In this document: positions 32,382-32,404 of the stretch, in pieces
Layout: each line of letters starts with the position of its first letter
Position numbering within the stretch: position 1 is the first letter of the stretch
IMG/VR virus record: IMGVR_UViG_3300030328_002136
Span: 1 to 32,404 of that record
DNA length: 32,404 bases
From: a virus
Reading direction: 5' to 3' (one strand)
Made by a program: the position numbers and the translations under genes
The notes under the pieces: generated by a model
Database searches by the model: none
Seen by the model: only the letters and a program-made list of their open reading frames with translations
What the model was told of the DNA's origin: nothing

Positions 32382-32404
32382 AGGTTTTTTTATATTTGCT
32401 TGTG

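Noticed and set aside
32382-32404. Promoter (TATA-like ATATAAAAAAA) before the gene at 32381
   Set aside because: The A/T-rich stretch is too close to the ATG for a normal promoter position, the frame is open to the edge, and AT-rich runs are common in this DNA.
1-32404. Provirus integration features, tRNA genes, CRISPR arrays or insertion sequences
   Set aside because: No cloverleaf-like tRNA, attachment repeats, integrase, transposase or regularly spaced repeats were found by reading; the only regular repeats are the gene-start cassettes.

Overview
This window looks like the head-and-tail (late, structural) module of a tailed dsDNA virus (Caudoviricetes, HK97-type capsid). Every supportable gene lies on the minus strand, so transcription runs from the right end to the left. 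The DNA is AT-rich and very densely packed: most neighbouring genes overlap by an ATGA or TAATG or are a few bases apart, and the longest gene-free gap is 62 bp (30760-30821). Ribosome binding sites are strong and often read GGTGAT or GAGGTG. The host cannot be proven from this stretch. An ATP-dependent DNA ligase of archaeal/eukaryal style, a LAGLIDADG protein, an Arf-like GTPase and the many zinc ribbons make a marine archaeon a reasonable guess (inference).

In transcription order: (1) 32.4-30.8 kb, a row of small genes, four of them with the same short N-terminus (MxWxxILK); (2) 30.8-26.4 kb, two large helical proteins of unknown function; (3) 26.4-16.0 kb, the packaging region with large terminase, portal, a LAGLIDADG protein and a long string of small, often zinc-ribbon, proteins that mostly carry the same N-terminal tag; (4) 16.0-13.5 kb, a large DNA ligase; (5) 13.5-9.5 kb, prohead protease fused to a scaffold, major capsid protein, a putative decoration protein and small structural proteins; (6) 9.5-8.1 kb, two membrane proteins, a membrane-anchored Arf-like GTPase and a 31-residue tagged micro-protein; (7) 8.0-3.7 kb, neck/connector genes; (8) 3.6-0 kb, tail tube, tail assembly chaperones joined by a programmed -1 frameshift, and the tape measure protein, cut by the left edge.

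The most striking signal is the tag. Fifteen proteins begin with M-x(0-1)-W-x-x-I-L-K, and a sixteenth has a degenerate form. Codons vary while the amino acids do not, so selection acts on the peptide. The same motif (MSWSDI[HD]K) ends the scaffold part of the prohead protease and a separate 75-residue coiled-coil protein, in both cases starting exactly 14 residues from the C-terminus. Scaffold C-termini commonly bind the capsid shell, so a coherent hypothesis is a modular capsid-loading signal: many small accessory proteins would be drawn into the procapsid by imitating the scaffold, as the capsid-targeting sequences of T4 internal proteins do. This is inference, but testable.

No tRNA, rRNA, CRISPR array, insertion sequence, integrase, replication origin or lysis gene was seen.
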